Assembly: GCA_002390745.1 (NCBI GenBank)
Contig: DGQK01000023.1
Location: 1 to 64,000, forward strand
Direction: 5' to 3'
DNA from: Bacteroidetes bacterium UBA4416
GTDB taxonomy: Bacteria > Bacteroidota > Bacteroidia > B-17B0 > Aurantibacillaceae
Length of the DNA stretch: 64,000 bases
The notes under the pieces were generated by a model, which made no database searches, had not been told where the DNA came from, and was given only the letters and a program-made list of their open reading frames with translations. The position numbers and the translations under genes were made by a program. Positions within the stretch are counted from its first letter, which is position 1, and every line of letters starts with the position of its first letter. Shown piece after piece: positions 1 through 8,445 of the stretch.

Positions 1-803
1 ATAAATAGTAATAACTGGTATTTTCATGGCAGTTATACTGGTGGTTCTACTAATGCTATTTTTGCCATTTTTGATGACCAAAGCATATTGTTGCATTATT
101 CGACTTTTACAGAAATTGGTTATCAAACAGGAAATGATATAGAAGTTAATAATACGGAAGTAATTTATATTTCAGGTGAAACTAATGCAACTTCTTTTCC
201 CTCACCTTTAACTCAACCTGCAAATACCTTTATTGAATCCAACAATGGGCTTGAAAACATGTTTATTTATGCAATAGCTCCTGGTAATTCAGATCTTGTT
301 TGGGCCACTCAAATTGGTGGCAATGGATCAGATGGAGTCATATATACTCCAGGCTCTACACCTATTACAATTGATCAAAACAATATATTACATATTACAG
401 GAGCAACACAAAGCACTTCTCTATTTCCACTTTATAGTGGGACTACTGGTGTCACTTATTTTGACAATACTTTTAATTCAGGGATTGATATTGGGATCAC
501 ACGATTTAATCTATATCCAATTAATTTTTATGATGGAATAAATGAAAATGCAAAAGACCTGGGAGATTTTTTTGTTTATCCAAACCCTGCACAACATATA
601 ATAAATGTGAGGTTGAACAATCCAAAAAACAAACTTTTTATTATATTTACAATAATATTGGTCAAGTAATCAGACAAGGTTCTTTTATCGAACAACAAGA
701 AACTAATTCGATCGAATTATCAAGTCTTACAAACGGCTTCTACATTTTAGAGATTATTCAACAAGAACAAAAAGCCTCAGTTAAGTTCATAAAGCATGAT
801 TAA
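1..803 (+). pseudogene. T9SS cargo protein, C-terminal part, frameshifted
   Basis: The reading frame is already open at base 1, so the gene begins outside the window. The protein has beta-rich repeats of the SBBP-like kind (ATQIGGNGSDG) and a type IX secretion sorting domain beginning FFVYPNPAQHIINV near base 568. The frame then ends early at 669. One extra T in the T5 run at 635-639 would restore the reading NKLFYYIYNNIGQVIRQG and continue to FIKHD with a stop at 801-803, giving a complete sorting domain. I therefore read it as one gene with a one-base deletion. It could be real decay or a homopolymer sequencing error. The new stop removes most of the sorting signal, so secretion would fail if the change is real. 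The restored stop overlaps the next start. Confidence 0.75.
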
Positions 804-2205
804 GAGTCTTTTAGTAGCATTTATAATAATTACATTTGCTTATAAGGCAAGGCCCCAGAATTTTGGGGCTTTGCCTTATACTCAAAATCCGGTTACACCA
901 TTTTCTATTGAAAGAGTAATCATAGATTCTATACATAATAAATTAATAGTAAGTAGTAAATATCTGGAAACAGCTAACGGAAAGACAGTGAGGGGAATTT
1001 GCTCATGGGATGGAAGTGTTTGGGATTCTTTAAGTAGTGGCATTAACACACATGATATATTGAACAATCAGCCAAATGGTACAGTTCAATGTGGCATCAG
1101 GTATAACGGCAAATTTTTAGTTGGCGGCTTGTTTGAGTCTATTGGCGGGATTAACGCAACATCATTAGCAACCTGGGATGGTGTGCGCTGGGATAGTTTA
1201 TCAGTAAGAGCCTTTAAATTTATGGATTATGGCGCAAGTGTTTATGGATTTCTGAATTATAGTAATAAAATTTATATATACGGCCAATTTGATACGATAC
1301 AGGGGCAAAAAGCAAATGGCCTTGCCACTTTTGATGGTATATCATTTCAACCAATAATTCTCCCGGCAATTAATAACGATCCTATAGTTATGAGCATGTG
1401 TTCATATAAAAATGAACTTTATATAGGAGGTAATTTTTATACTACAAGTGGGAATTCCATCAAGGACATTTTTAAGTTTAATGGTACATTATGGGAAAGT
1501 GTAGGAGGAAGCATAAAAGGGTCAGCAAGTAGCATTTCTTCTTTAGTTGTTTATAAAAATGAATTATATGCTGGCGGTTATTTCCTTAAAGCAGATGGGA
1601 ATGCAGGTAATATTATCATGAAATGGGACGGAACAAGCTGGCATGATGTAGGATGGGGAGATGAGTATAATAATGGAGGGATTTGGAAGCTGCTTGTTCA
1701 TCATAATAAATTATATGCTTTCGGCACATTTGAATTGGCTGGTAACAACAAGGCAAGTCGGGTAGCATCTTTTGATGGAAATCAATGGTGTACTTTTTCA
1801 GACACGATCAACCAAGGCATTTTTTCAGCTGATATATATAACGATACCATTTATGTGGCTGGCGCATTTAAGAAAATTAATAGTGATACGGCGAAGCGTT
1901 GCATAGCTAAGATGGTTACTCTAACAAATTTTAATCACTGCGAAAATGTTGGGCTTGACGAAAAATCACTTTTTTCAAATATCAAACTCTACCCAAACCC
2001 AACTAGCTCTTCTCTTCACATCTCCAGCGAACAAAACGATCTTCAAAGCGCCACCATTGAGATCACCAACAACATCGGGCAAGCAATCTTTCAAATGCCC
2101 TTTAGCAGCTCAATAGATGTATCCATCCTTCCCGAAGGCTGTTACTTCATCACGATCACCACAATAGAGAACCGGCAGTTTCACAGCAAATTTGTGAAGG
2201 ATTGA
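796..2205 (+). CDS. T9SS-secreted beta-propeller-like protein
   Basis: 469-residue protein with a signal peptide (hydrophobic residues 4-16) followed by repeats of about 45-50 residues with the pattern FDG/WDG-x2-W-x-S-L/V-G and YKNELYxGG, as in kelch-like or delta-60 propeller proteins. A type A sorting domain occupies about residues 390-469 (KLYPNPTSSSLHI... to KFVKD). Such proteins are exported by the type IX system and anchored or released at the surface. The substrate cannot be told. The start overlaps the restored end of the preceding frameshifted gene, so the two may be co-transcribed. Base composition is AT-rich compared with the genes from 3.6 kb onward. Confidence 0.8.
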   Translation: MIKSLLVAFIIITFAYKARPQNFGALPYTQNPVTPFSIERVIIDSIHNKLIVSSKYLETANGKTVRGICSWDGSVWDSLSSGINTHDILNNQPNGTVQCGIRYNGKFLVGGLFESIGGINATSLATWDGVRWDSLSVRAFKFMDYGASVYGFLNYSNKIYIYGQFDTIQGQKANGLATFDGISFQPIILPAINNDPIVMSMCSYKNELYIGGNFYTTSGNSIKDIFKFNGTLWESVGGSIKGSASSISSLVVYKNELYAGGYFLKADGNAGNIIMKWDGTSWHDVGWGDEYNNGGIWKLLVHHNKLYAFGTFELAGNNKASRVASFDGNQWCTFSDTINQGIFSADIYNDTIYVAGAFKKINSDTAKRCIAKMVTLTNFNHCENVGLDEKSLFSNIKLYPNPTSSSLHISSEQNDLQSATIEITNNIGQAIFQMPFSSSIDVSILPEGCYFITITTIENRQFHSKFVKD

Positions 2206-2481
2206 AGCACATTTCCTATCGCGTTTTCCCATCTTAAAAATTCTTCTCACACGATTGACTTCTTTTTTTTGGTCTCCTGTCATGCCCGCCTGCTCTTGTT
2301 TTCAAAGGCTCTGGACGATGCGTCTTTCGCCGGATAGGACCGGCATGAAAGCCTTTCCTGACGCGGATTCGTAGCTATGCTGTGGTTTCGTTTTTCTCCA
2401 AAAAACACTTTAAAATATGGGCCCTGTAAACGAAGCACTTAGCTTTATGCTATAAAAAGTAGCATTGAATTGCTATAAAAA

Positions 2482-2501
2482 TACACTATATTTGTAGTGT
2501 A
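2482..2501 (+). promoter_or_regulatory. -7 box inside a TACACTA/TAGTGTA dyad
   Basis: A TATATTTG -7 box (2487-2494) lies between TACACTA (2482-2488) and TAGTGTA (2495-2501). The arms use the same ACAC/GTGT bases as the dyads in front of nrtR, but in the opposite orientation. It may be a further operator of that regulator; this is inference. Confidence 0.4.
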
Positions 2502-2503
2502 AA

Positions 2504-2551
2504 ATGAACAAAAGAAGCCCCCGAAACGCCATGATCACGATCGTCTTTTAA
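2504..2551 (+). CDS. possible 15-residue ORF behind the 2.5-kb promoter
   Basis: ATG three bases after the TAGTGTA dyad opens MNKRSPRNAMITIVF and a stop. It is the first ORF behind a good -7 box. The rest of 2206-2811 holds no other convincing gene; a 71-codon frame at 2600-2815 has no recognisable features. It could be a leader peptide or chance. Confidence 0.2.
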   Translation: MNKRSPRNAMITIVF

Positions 2552-2811
2552 ACGCTTCTCCGGCCCCCGCCAATACGAATCCAACACGCCGGCACCCCTG
2601 TGTCTGTAACATATCAAGGGACCAGTACGTCCTATGACGGAGCGCCGACAGCAATCCGCTCATCAAACACTCCATTGCCCTCAGGAATGACCGTGGCAAT
2701 GCAGGCAGTCACCAAAACCACCGTGTCACTCCCCCGGCACGTGTGGCTTTGGGAGCACTGCCCTCTCCTATGGCCCGGGAACAGTTCAGGGCCAACGAAG
2801 CTTAATAAAAA

Positions 2812-3234
2812 ATGACATACACGATGATTAAAACACCAAGCTGGTTCCCCATGATGCTCTGCCTGCTCTCCGGAATCATACTCTTTACCAAAGGCAATGC
2901 ACAAAGGTCATTTGCACCTGTTAGCTGCGCCCATTGGAGCGGCTATGCCGATAGCCAGTCAACCGCAGTTGTGAATGAAAGCACCATGCGAGAGGGTTTT
3001 TCGGTCTTTCCGGGCTCTGCCAAAGGACAGGTAACGCTCAAATATTACACGCAGCGCCATGCTGCTTTCCAGATCTACGACGCCAGTGGCCGGCTGATGT
3101 TCTTCAGGATTCTCGACCAGGGTGAGAATCTGCTGCACCTGAAGACCAGCCTCCCCGAGGGCGTCTATATCTATACCATCAACGACAAAAGCGGTCATGT
3201 GCTGAAAACCGCGAAGCTGGTTGTCGTTAAATGA
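2812..3234 (+). CDS. small secreted protein with T9SS-type C-terminal domain
   Basis: 140 residues: a signal segment (about residues 13-29, ending GNAQ), a short linker, then a sorting-domain-like region (FSVFPGSAKGQVTLKY, IYDASGR, LPEGVYIYTI, KTAKLVVVK). The usual YPNP turn is FPGS here. The cargo part before it is only about 30 residues, so this may be the end of a larger decayed cargo gene rather than a full protein. It is followed directly by a strong intrinsic terminator. Confidence 0.55.
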   Translation: MTYTMIKTPSWFPMMLCLLSGIILFTKGNAQRSFAPVSCAHWSGYADSQSTAVVNESTMREGFSVFPGSAKGQVTLKYYTQRHAAFQIYDASGRLMFFRILDQGENLLHLKTSLPEGVYIYTINDKSGHVLKTAKLVVVK

Positions 3235-3245
3235 TGGGTAGGTCG

Positions 3246-3276
3246 AAACGGCCCGCACGCTGGCGGGCCGTTTTTT
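3246..3276 (+). terminator. intrinsic terminator
   Basis: Arms AACGGCCCGC and GCGGGCCGTT around a 6-base loop, followed by a T run. It closes the 2812-3234 gene. Confidence 0.9.
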
Positions 3277-3442
3277 AGAAACTGATTTTTAAAAAAGTAA
3301 GAGAGACAGAGTGCCTGCGGGCGGACTGATTCTGCCGGGCGGAACTGTAGAATATCCGGACCCTTTGGTTCACGGGTTCAGAAACGTTTTTACATGCTGT
3401 AGCGGCTCCGCAGCAGAGGGAATGTACAGGAGATCGTATCAG

Positions 3443-3470
3443 ACGCGCACCTTTCCGGTGCGCGTTTTTT
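3443..3470 (+). terminator. second intrinsic terminator
   Basis: Perfect 9-bp stem ACGCGCACC / GGTGCGCGT with a 5-base loop and six T. There is no clear gene between this and the previous terminator (3277-3442), so a small RNA may end here. Confidence 0.8.
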
Positions 3471-3616
3471 AGTTATTGGACTCATAGCAAATGCGAACGA
3501 AAGCGGGAATGAAGTGCAGCCCGGAGCGACCCGTAGGGCACAAACGCACAATACCATGAATTTCCGGTCGGCTCTGATTCATTTTTTTTGGTTTGATTAT
3601 CAGTCAGTTATGACAA

Positions 3617-3638
3617 TTAAGTGTATTTTTTACACTTA
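3617..3638 (+). promoter_or_regulatory. nrtR: candidate NrtR operator 1
   Basis: Dyad AAGTGTA-N5-TACACTT, about 50 bases before the nrtR start. It shares the GTGTA/TACAC half-sites of the dyad that overlaps the transcription start. Assignment to NrtR rests on position and symmetry. Confidence 0.5.
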
Positions 3639-3664
3639 GTAGGCTGATGCCATCTAAAATAAGC

Positions 3665-3686
3665 TACCTTTGTGTGTAAATTACAC
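3665..3686 (+). promoter_or_regulatory. nrtR: nrtR promoter -7 box and overlapping operator 2
   Basis: TACCTTTG (3665-3672) is a Bacteroidota -7 box. It is followed at once by the perfect dyad GTGTAA-A-TTACAC (3674-3686), six bases before the nrtR ATG. A dyad at the start of transcription fits autorepression of the whole NAD/ADP-ribose operon. Confidence 0.6.
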
Positions 3687-3691
3687 TAAGA

Positions 3692-4393
3692 ATGAAAAAG
3701 AATAGGAAATATGCATACGAGTATGAGCGCCCGGCCCTGGCAACCGATTGCGTGATCTTCGGCTTCGATGGCGGAGAGCTGAAGCTCTTGCTGATCGAAC
3801 GGGAGAAGGAGCCTTTTAAAAATAAATGGGCTTTACCCGGTGGCTTTGTGTTTATGGAGGAAACCACGGAAGAATGCGCCAAACGCATCCTCCTTGAAAA
3901 AACCGGCATCCGGCACATGTTCATTGAGCAGCTGTATACCTTCAGCGACACCGACCGCGATCCGCGCGAGCGCATTGTATCCGTTGCTTATTTTGCTTTG
4001 GTGAACAAACACCAGTACGAGCTGGTGGCGGGCCGCGATACCGTACAGGCTGAGTGGTTCGAGCTTTCCAAATTGCCGAAGCTGGCCTTCGATCACAGCA
4101 AGATTGTAAAAACAGCGATTCAGCGCCTGAAAGGAAAAGTATCTTACCAACCGATCGGCTTCGAATTACTGGATGAGAAATTCACCCTGACGCAGCTGCA
4201 AACACTGTATGAGTCTATTTTGGAAAGCAGCATCGATAAGCGTAATTTCAGAAAGAAGATCCTGGGAATGAAACTCTTGAAGCCATTGGACGAGAAGGAA
4301 CAGAATGTGGCCCGGAAAGCCGCACAGTTCTTCAGCTTCGACAAAAAGGCTTACAGGGAATTAACACAAAAGGGATTTCACTTTGAATTGTGA
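3692..4393 (+). CDS. nrtR: NrtR-type Nudix transcription regulator
   Basis: 233 residues: an N-terminal Nudix domain (about 15-150) and a C-terminal winged-helix-like part (about 155-233, ending KKAYRELTQKGFHFEL). The Nudix box, from GGFVFMEETTEECAK into RILLEKTGI, is degenerate: the RE of the usual REUXEEXGU motif is RI and the second EE is EK. Loss of catalytic acids is typical of NrtR regulators, where the Nudix fold senses ADP-ribose or related NAD metabolites. It stands first in a 13-kb operon of NAD and ADP-ribose genes, with two GTGTA/TACAC dyads in front of it. A sugar-responsive Nudix regulator is the alternative, but the neighbours favour NAD control. Confidence 0.85.
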   Translation: MKKNRKYAYEYERPALATDCVIFGFDGGELKLLLIEREKEPFKNKWALPGGFVFMEETTEECAKRILLEKTGIRHMFIEQLYTFSDTDRDPRERIVSVAYFALVNKHQYELVAGRDTVQAEWFELSKLPKLAFDHSKIVKTAIQRLKGKVSYQPIGFELLDEKFTLTQLQTLYESILESSIDKRNFRKKILGMKLLKPLDEKEQNVARKAAQFFSFDKKAYRELTQKGFHFEL

Positions 4394-4467
4394 CAGATAG
4401 GCGTTAGTCCGATGATCGCGAGACAACATATATAGCAAGCCGGAGAACAAACAAAAAACGAAACACC

Positions 4468-5289
4468 ATGAAAACCATCAACCTCTTTGAAAGCAATAAT
4501 AGCGTAGAACTGAAAAAATTTGCCGGCGGCGAGTGCCATGTGAAATTCCTGGAATCCTTTTCGGAAGAGGACAAGGTAAGGATCAACACGCGCCTCAACT
4601 CTTCGGACGATGTGATGAACCTTTGCCTGGCGGTGGATGCCCTGCGGAATATGTCGGTGCCTTACATTGAAGCGTTTATTCCTTACATCCCCTATGCACG
4701 GCAGGACAGGGTGATGGTTCCGGGAGAGCCCTTATCGATCAAGGTGTTTGCGCAGATCATCAACAGCCTGCGCCTGGACAAAGTCATTGTGTTTGATGCG
4801 CACAGCGATGTGTCGGTAGCTTTGCTGGACAGGTGCAGGAATACGCCCAACCACGAAATGGTGAAAAGCCTGTTGAAGTCCTTTGGACTGAAAGACTTTG
4901 TACTGGTATCGCCCGACCTGGGGGCCTACAAAAAAATCGACAAGCTGGCGCAGAAGATGGAATACAAAGGAGAGATCGCGACGGGAATCAAGGTGCGGGA
5001 CCTCTCCACAGGGCAGATTATAAAAAGCGATGTGAATACGGACGACCTGAAAGGCAGGGCTTGCCTGATTGTGGATGACATCTGCGACGGAGGAAGAACC
5101 TTCATGGAGCTGGCCACAGCATTGAAAGCCAAACATGCAGGCGAGCTGTATTTCATAGCATCGCACGGCATCTTTAGTCATAATGCCCTTGATCGCCTGA
5201 AGGAAGCAGGTTTCAAACATGTGGGAAGCTCGAACTCGATCAGCACAATTGCAGAAACGGAATTTTATAAATCGTATAACCTGTTTTAA
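4468..5289 (+). CDS. short PRPP-synthetase-like phosphoribosyltransferase-fold enzyme
   Basis: 273 residues with the ribose-phosphate pyrophosphokinase layout: ATP-binding loop IPYIPYARQDR (71-81), VFDAHSD (108-114) where Prs has VDLHA, VSPDLGAYKK (147-156), and the PRPP-type loop IVDDICDGGRTF (201-212). Canonical Prs has about 310-320 residues, so this is a short, divergent member lacking a full N-terminal region. The expected reaction is ATP-dependent pyrophosphorylation of ribose 5-phosphate, supplying PRPP to the nicotinamide phosphoribosyltransferase downstream. A specialised alternative is known from phage NARP1, where a Prs-like enzyme (Adps) pyrophosphorylates ADP-ribose. The ADP-ribose setting makes that worth testing; the sequence alone does not decide. 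Confidence 0.8.
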   Translation: MKTINLFESNNSVELKKFAGGECHVKFLESFSEEDKVRINTRLNSSDDVMNLCLAVDALRNMSVPYIEAFIPYIPYARQDRVMVPGEPLSIKVFAQIINSLRLDKVIVFDAHSDVSVALLDRCRNTPNHEMVKSLLKSFGLKDFVLVSPDLGAYKKIDKLAQKMEYKGEIATGIKVRDLSTGQIIKSDVNTDDLKGRACLIVDDICDGGRTFMELATALKAKHAGELYFIASHGIFSHNALDRLKEAGFKHVGSSNSISTIAETEFYKSYNLF

Positions 5290-5290
5290 T

Positions 5291-5842
5291 ATGAATTATT
5301 CAAAAGACTGGCTGAAGAAGCAAATGGAGGAGCATAAGCCGGTAGACTTCCTGTTCTTCTGGGGGCATCAGCCTTCCAAAGACGGCAGCATCATCAAAAC
5401 CTGTATGAGCCAATGGTGGCCGGTGAATTTCGAGGAAGACGGCATCGTTTATAAGACGGCGGAGCATTACATGATGGCAGGGAAAGCCAGGGTGTTTGGC
5501 GATCAGGAAAATTTAGAAAGGATCATTTCAAAAGTTTCCCCTAAAGACGTGAAGGACCTGGGACGGCAGGTTAGGAACTTCGATGCCAAGGTTTGGGACG
5601 AAGCAAAATACAACATCGTAAAACAAGGAAATTTTTTAAAATTTTCTCAAAATGAACAGTTAAAACACTTCTTACTTCAGACAGGAAATAAAGTACTGGT
5701 AGAGGCAAGCCCACGGGATGTGATCTGGGGAATAGGGCTGGGAGCAGAGAATCCCAAAAGCCAGCATCCGGATACCTGGCGCGGAAGAAACCTATTGGGC
5801 TTTGCGCTGATGGAAGTAAGGGATCAATTAAAACAACCATGA
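5291..5842 (+). CDS. NADAR-family protein (YbiA-like)
   Basis: 183 residues from the ATG one base after the preceding stop; the frame runs farther upstream, but that part lies inside the Prs-like gene. NADAR hallmarks: FLFFWGHQP (about 18-26), SQWWPVNF, YKTAEHYMMAGKA, the middle QVRNFDAKVWDEAKYN, and the C-terminal ASPRDVIWGIGLG and WRGRNLLGFALMEVR. Family members act on N-glycosidic bonds. Some remove ADP-ribose from guanine bases opposite DarT-type toxins, and YbiA acts on riboflavin precursors. Next to KptA, macro and ARH genes, the ADP-ribose reading is favoured. The end overlaps kptA by four bases (ATGA). Confidence 0.85.
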   Translation: MNYSKDWLKKQMEEHKPVDFLFFWGHQPSKDGSIIKTCMSQWWPVNFEEDGIVYKTAEHYMMAGKARVFGDQENLERIISKVSPKDVKDLGRQVRNFDAKVWDEAKYNIVKQGNFLKFSQNEQLKHFLLQTGNKVLVEASPRDVIWGIGLGAENPKSQHPDTWRGRNLLGFALMEVRDQLKQP

Positions 5843-6375
5843 ACGATTTAAAACATATCAGTAAATTTTTAAGCCTCGTGCTGAGGCATAAGCCCGAAGT
5901 GATCGGGATCAGCATGGACAGCGAAGGCTGGGTGGACGTGAAGGAGCTGCTGGAAAAATGCAGTGCCCAAAAACGGTATATCAATCTGCAGCTTTTGCAG
6001 CAAATTGTGAATACGAACGATAAGCAGCGCTTTGCCTTTAACCACGATCATACGAAGATCAGGGCGAGCCAGGGCCACACCGTAGAAGTTGATCTGAAGC
6101 TGGAGCCGACGGAGCCCCTGGAATACCTGTACCATGGAACTGTGGCTAAGTTTATCGATAACATAAAGGAGACTGGCTTGCGGCCGATGAAGCGTATGCA
6201 CGTACACCTGAGTAAAGACCTGGAAACCGCCGTTAAAGTGGGAAGCCGCAGAGGCAAGCCGGTGATCCTGAAAATAAAGGCCTCCGAGATGCATAAAGAC
6301 GGACATGCCTTTTATGTATCGGCCAACGGTGTCTGGCTTTGTGAAGCAGTGCCTGCAAAGTATATCGAATTTTAA
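5839..6375 (+). CDS. kptA: RNA 2'-phosphotransferase KptA/Tpt1
   Basis: 178 residues, the normal KptA size. Motifs: SKFLSLVLRHKPE (7-19, containing the catalytic R-H), the GWVDVKELL helix, LYHGT (about 95-99), HLSKDLETAVKVGSRRGKPV (conserved R) and ANGVWLCEAVPAKYI at the end. Family members transfer a 2'-phosphate from RNA to NAD+, producing 2'-OH RNA, nicotinamide and ADP-ribose 1'',2''-cyclic phosphate. In bacteria without tRNA splicing the likely job is healing RNA ends or removing 2'-phosphates left by ligases. It is translationally coupled to the NADAR gene. Its products, nicotinamide and ADP-ribose derivatives, are substrates of neighbouring enzymes. Confidence 0.93.
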   Translation: MNDLKHISKFLSLVLRHKPEVIGISMDSEGWVDVKELLEKCSAQKRYINLQLLQQIVNTNDKQRFAFNHDHTKIRASQGHTVEVDLKLEPTEPLEYLYHGTVAKFIDNIKETGLRPMKRMHVHLSKDLETAVKVGSRRGKPVILKIKASEMHKDGHAFYVSANGVWLCEAVPAKYIEF

Positions 6376-6379
6376 GATC

Positions 6380-6928
6380 ATGAAAACGGTACAACTCGAT
6401 TCTTTTCTCTACCTCATTGAAGAGTTTTTTACACCGGCTGAGTGTGACGATCTCATCCTGTGGAGCGAGGAGAAGGGCTATGAAGATGCTAAAGTGCAGG
6501 TCCATGGAAAAGAGATCATGCTGAAAGCCGTGCGCAACAATTCGCGCATCACCTTTACCGACCAGGCTCTGGCAGACAGGCTTTGGGAGAAGTTCAGGCC
6601 CTTTGCTGTGGAGCGTTTTGCCAACAGCCGGGTGCTGGGCTTTAACGAGATGTTCCGCTTCTATAAATACGAGCCGGGGCAGCGCTTCAAACGTCACATT
6701 GATGGAAGCTACGTCAGGAATGAGGAAGAGGCCAGCTATTTCACCTTCATGGTCTATCTGAATGATGATTTTGAAGGCGGGCACACCAGCTTTCAGCATC
6801 ACAGTGTGAAGCCGGAAAAAGGAACGGCGCTTGTGTTTTACCACGGCATGAAACACACGGGGGAGGAGATCATCAAAGGAACCAAATACGTGCTGAGAAC
6901 AGACGTGATGTACAAATTAATTAAATGA
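6380..6928 (+). CDS. 2OG-Fe(II) oxygenase, prolyl-4-hydroxylase-like
   Basis: 182 residues starting four bases after the kptA stop. An in-frame start at 6305 lies inside kptA and is unlikely. The double-stranded beta-helix core is visible: RHIDGSY (iron ligands H106 and D108), a long beta region FTFMVYLNDDFEGGHTSF, then LVFYHGMKHTGEEI (distal His, H155 or H159) and R173 for 2-oxoglutarate. This spacing is that of P4H-type oxygenases. The substrate is not evident; protein side-chain or nucleic-acid hydroxylation are both possible. The position inside an RNA-repair and ADP-ribose operon suggests a modification or damage-removal role. Confidence 0.85.
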   Translation: MKTVQLDSFLYLIEEFFTPAECDDLILWSEEKGYEDAKVQVHGKEIMLKAVRNNSRITFTDQALADRLWEKFRPFAVERFANSRVLGFNEMFRFYKYEPGQRFKRHIDGSYVRNEEEASYFTFMVYLNDDFEGGHTSFQHHSVKPEKGTALVFYHGMKHTGEEIIKGTKYVLRTDVMYKLIK

Positions 6929-6934
6929 ACAGCC

Positions 6935-7006
6935 ATGTTTTTCAGAACTAAGACACTCATCGGAATAAACGGGCTGTATCAGGTGCTTATTAAAAAATAT
7001 ATCTAA
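6935..7006 (+). CDS. possible 23-residue peptide
   Basis: A short ORF fills the gap between the oxygenase and the phosphoesterase, beginning MFFRTKTLIGING and ending KKYI. It is basic and amphipathic. Its stop lies two bases before the next ATG, so it could couple translation. No family recognised; weak evidence. Confidence 0.25.
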   Translation: MFFRTKTLIGINGLYQVLIKKYI

Positions 7007-7008
7007 AC

Positions 7009-7746
7009 ATGAAAACGAGAACCTTAGTCATAGGAGATATTCACGGGGCAGACCTCGCTTTGCAGCAGGCCATGGACCGGGCCAAAGTAACGCATAAGGA
7101 TAAGATCATCTGCCTTGGCGATTATGTGGATGGCTGGAGCGGATCATCAGCCGTGATCAGCCGGCTGATCCGTCTGAATGAAACCAATGAATGCATCTTT
7201 ATCAAAGGCAATCACGATGCCTGGTGTGAGGAGTGGCTGGACAATGAAGCTTCCAACATTACCTGGCTGTATAACGGTGGGGAAGCGACACTCAGCAGCT
7301 ATGAGCATTTCAGCAGGGAAGACAAGCAATTGCACCTGCGCTTTTTTCAGCGCATGCGTGGCTACTATACCGATGGCAGGAACCGCCTGTTTTTGCATGC
7401 CGGGTTTTCCTCCATGCACGGGCCGGCACACGAAACGTATGCTTCCAATTTCAGCTGGGACCGTACGCTCTGGGAAACGGCCCTGGCTCTGGATCCTGCC
7501 CTGGAAAAGACATCGCCATACTACCCGAAGCGCCTGAAATTATTCGAGGAGATCTATATCGGCCATACGCCAACGATCAATTACGGCACCGACCAGCCCA
7601 TGAACAGGGCCAACCTTTGGAACATGGATACAGGTTCGGCTTTCGATGGCCGGGTATCGGTGTTGGATATCGATACCAAAGAGTACTGGCAGAGCGATCC
7701 GGTAAGGACCTTGTACCCTAAGGAAAAAGGGCGGAACAGGGATTAA
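7009..7746 (+). CDS. PPP-family metallophosphoesterase
   Basis: 245 residues with all signatures of the PPP/calcineurin-like superfamily: GDIHG (9-13), GDYVDG (37-42), KGNHDAW (about 66-72), LHAGF (about 129-133) and IGHTPTINYG (about 188-197), ending with the usual DTGSAFDGRVSVLDID strand. Relatives are bacterial PrpE/ApaH-like and protein serine/threonine phosphatases. Bacterial RNA-repair systems often contain a PPP phosphatase that removes 2',3'-cyclic or 3'-phosphates, so an RNA-end or ADP-ribose-phosphate substrate is plausible here; this is inference from the operon. Confidence 0.88.
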   Translation: MKTRTLVIGDIHGADLALQQAMDRAKVTHKDKIICLGDYVDGWSGSSAVISRLIRLNETNECIFIKGNHDAWCEEWLDNEASNITWLYNGGEATLSSYEHFSREDKQLHLRFFQRMRGYYTDGRNRLFLHAGFSSMHGPAHETYASNFSWDRTLWETALALDPALEKTSPYYPKRLKLFEEIYIGHTPTINYGTDQPMNRANLWNMDTGSAFDGRVSVLDIDTKEYWQSDPVRTLYPKEKGRNRD

Positions 7747-7815
7747 CATCATGGTTGTCATTTCGGTTACGCCATGCTGTGCAGAAATGAAACAAACAAC
7801 ATTAACCATTAAAAA

Positions 7816-8445
7816 ATGAATTTAGAAAACTATACCGATCAATTGAACCGCTTACCGAAAACAGGAAAGCAAATTATCGGGCAAAGAAACGGAGATAACG
7901 TGATCGTATATCAGGCGTTTAATCCTAATATAGCAGCTTATGCAATTAAACATCAAAAATTTGGCGGCGCGCATTATAGCTTTACGCGCATGTCCTGGAT
8001 CAAGCCTGGCTTTTTATGGATGATGTATCGCGCAGGATGGGCTTCAAAAGAGCATCAGCAGAACATTCTGGCCATTACGTTGCCCATGGAGCACTTCGAG
8101 GCAATTTTGAAAGAAGCGACGATTTCCTCTTACGATGCATCCATCTATGAAACGCAGGGAGATTGGAAACAGGAGCTTGAAAGGACTGAAGTCCGGTTGC
8201 AATGGGATCCGGACCACGATCCGCATGGAAACAAGCAGGAACGAAAGGCGATTCAGCTCGGCATGAAGGGAAATATTCTCAAGCAGTTCTGTACAGAATG
8301 GATCGCAAAAATAGAGGACATCACTTCGTTTGTTCACAACGAGTATGAGAAAGTGAAAGCGGATCGCCTGGAAGACTTACAGATTCCTTATGAAGAAGTG
8401 ATCATCATCAATGACAAGGCCATCAATAAACGTTTAGGATTATGA
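7816..8445 (+). CDS. DUF4291 family protein
   Basis: 209 residues with the DUF4291 pattern: VYQAFNPNIAAYAIKHQKFG near residue 35, then SFTRMSWIKPGFLWMMYRAG, KEHQQNILAITL, and QWDPDHDPHGNKQERKAIQLG in the middle. No biochemical function is established to my knowledge. The family has been noticed near NAD- and ADP-ribose-handling genes, which agrees with this operon. The invariant R, W, D and K residues are consistent with an enzyme. The stop overlaps the next gene by four bases. Confidence 0.85.
   Translation: MNLENYTDQLNRLPKTGKQIIGQRNGDNVIVYQAFNPNIAAYAIKHQKFGGAHYSFTRMSWIKPGFLWMMYRAGWASKEHQQNILAITLPMEHFEAILKEATISSYDASIYETQGDWKQELERTEVRLQWDPDHDPHGNKQERKAIQLGMKGNILKQFCTEWIAKIEDITSFVHNEYEKVKADRLEDLQIPYEEVIIINDKAINKRLGL

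Noticed and set aside
2600..2815. 71-codon ORF before the small T9SS-type gene
   Set aside because: No domain, signal peptide or codon pattern; overlaps a longer unrelated minus-strand frame. Treated as non-coding.
5219..5290. Upstream extension of the NADAR frame
   Set aside because: Lies inside the Prs-like gene in another frame; the ATG at 5291 gives the normal NADAR start.
6305..6379. Upstream extension of the 2OG oxygenase frame
   Set aside because: Overlaps kptA and has no conserved residues; the start at 6380 is preferred.
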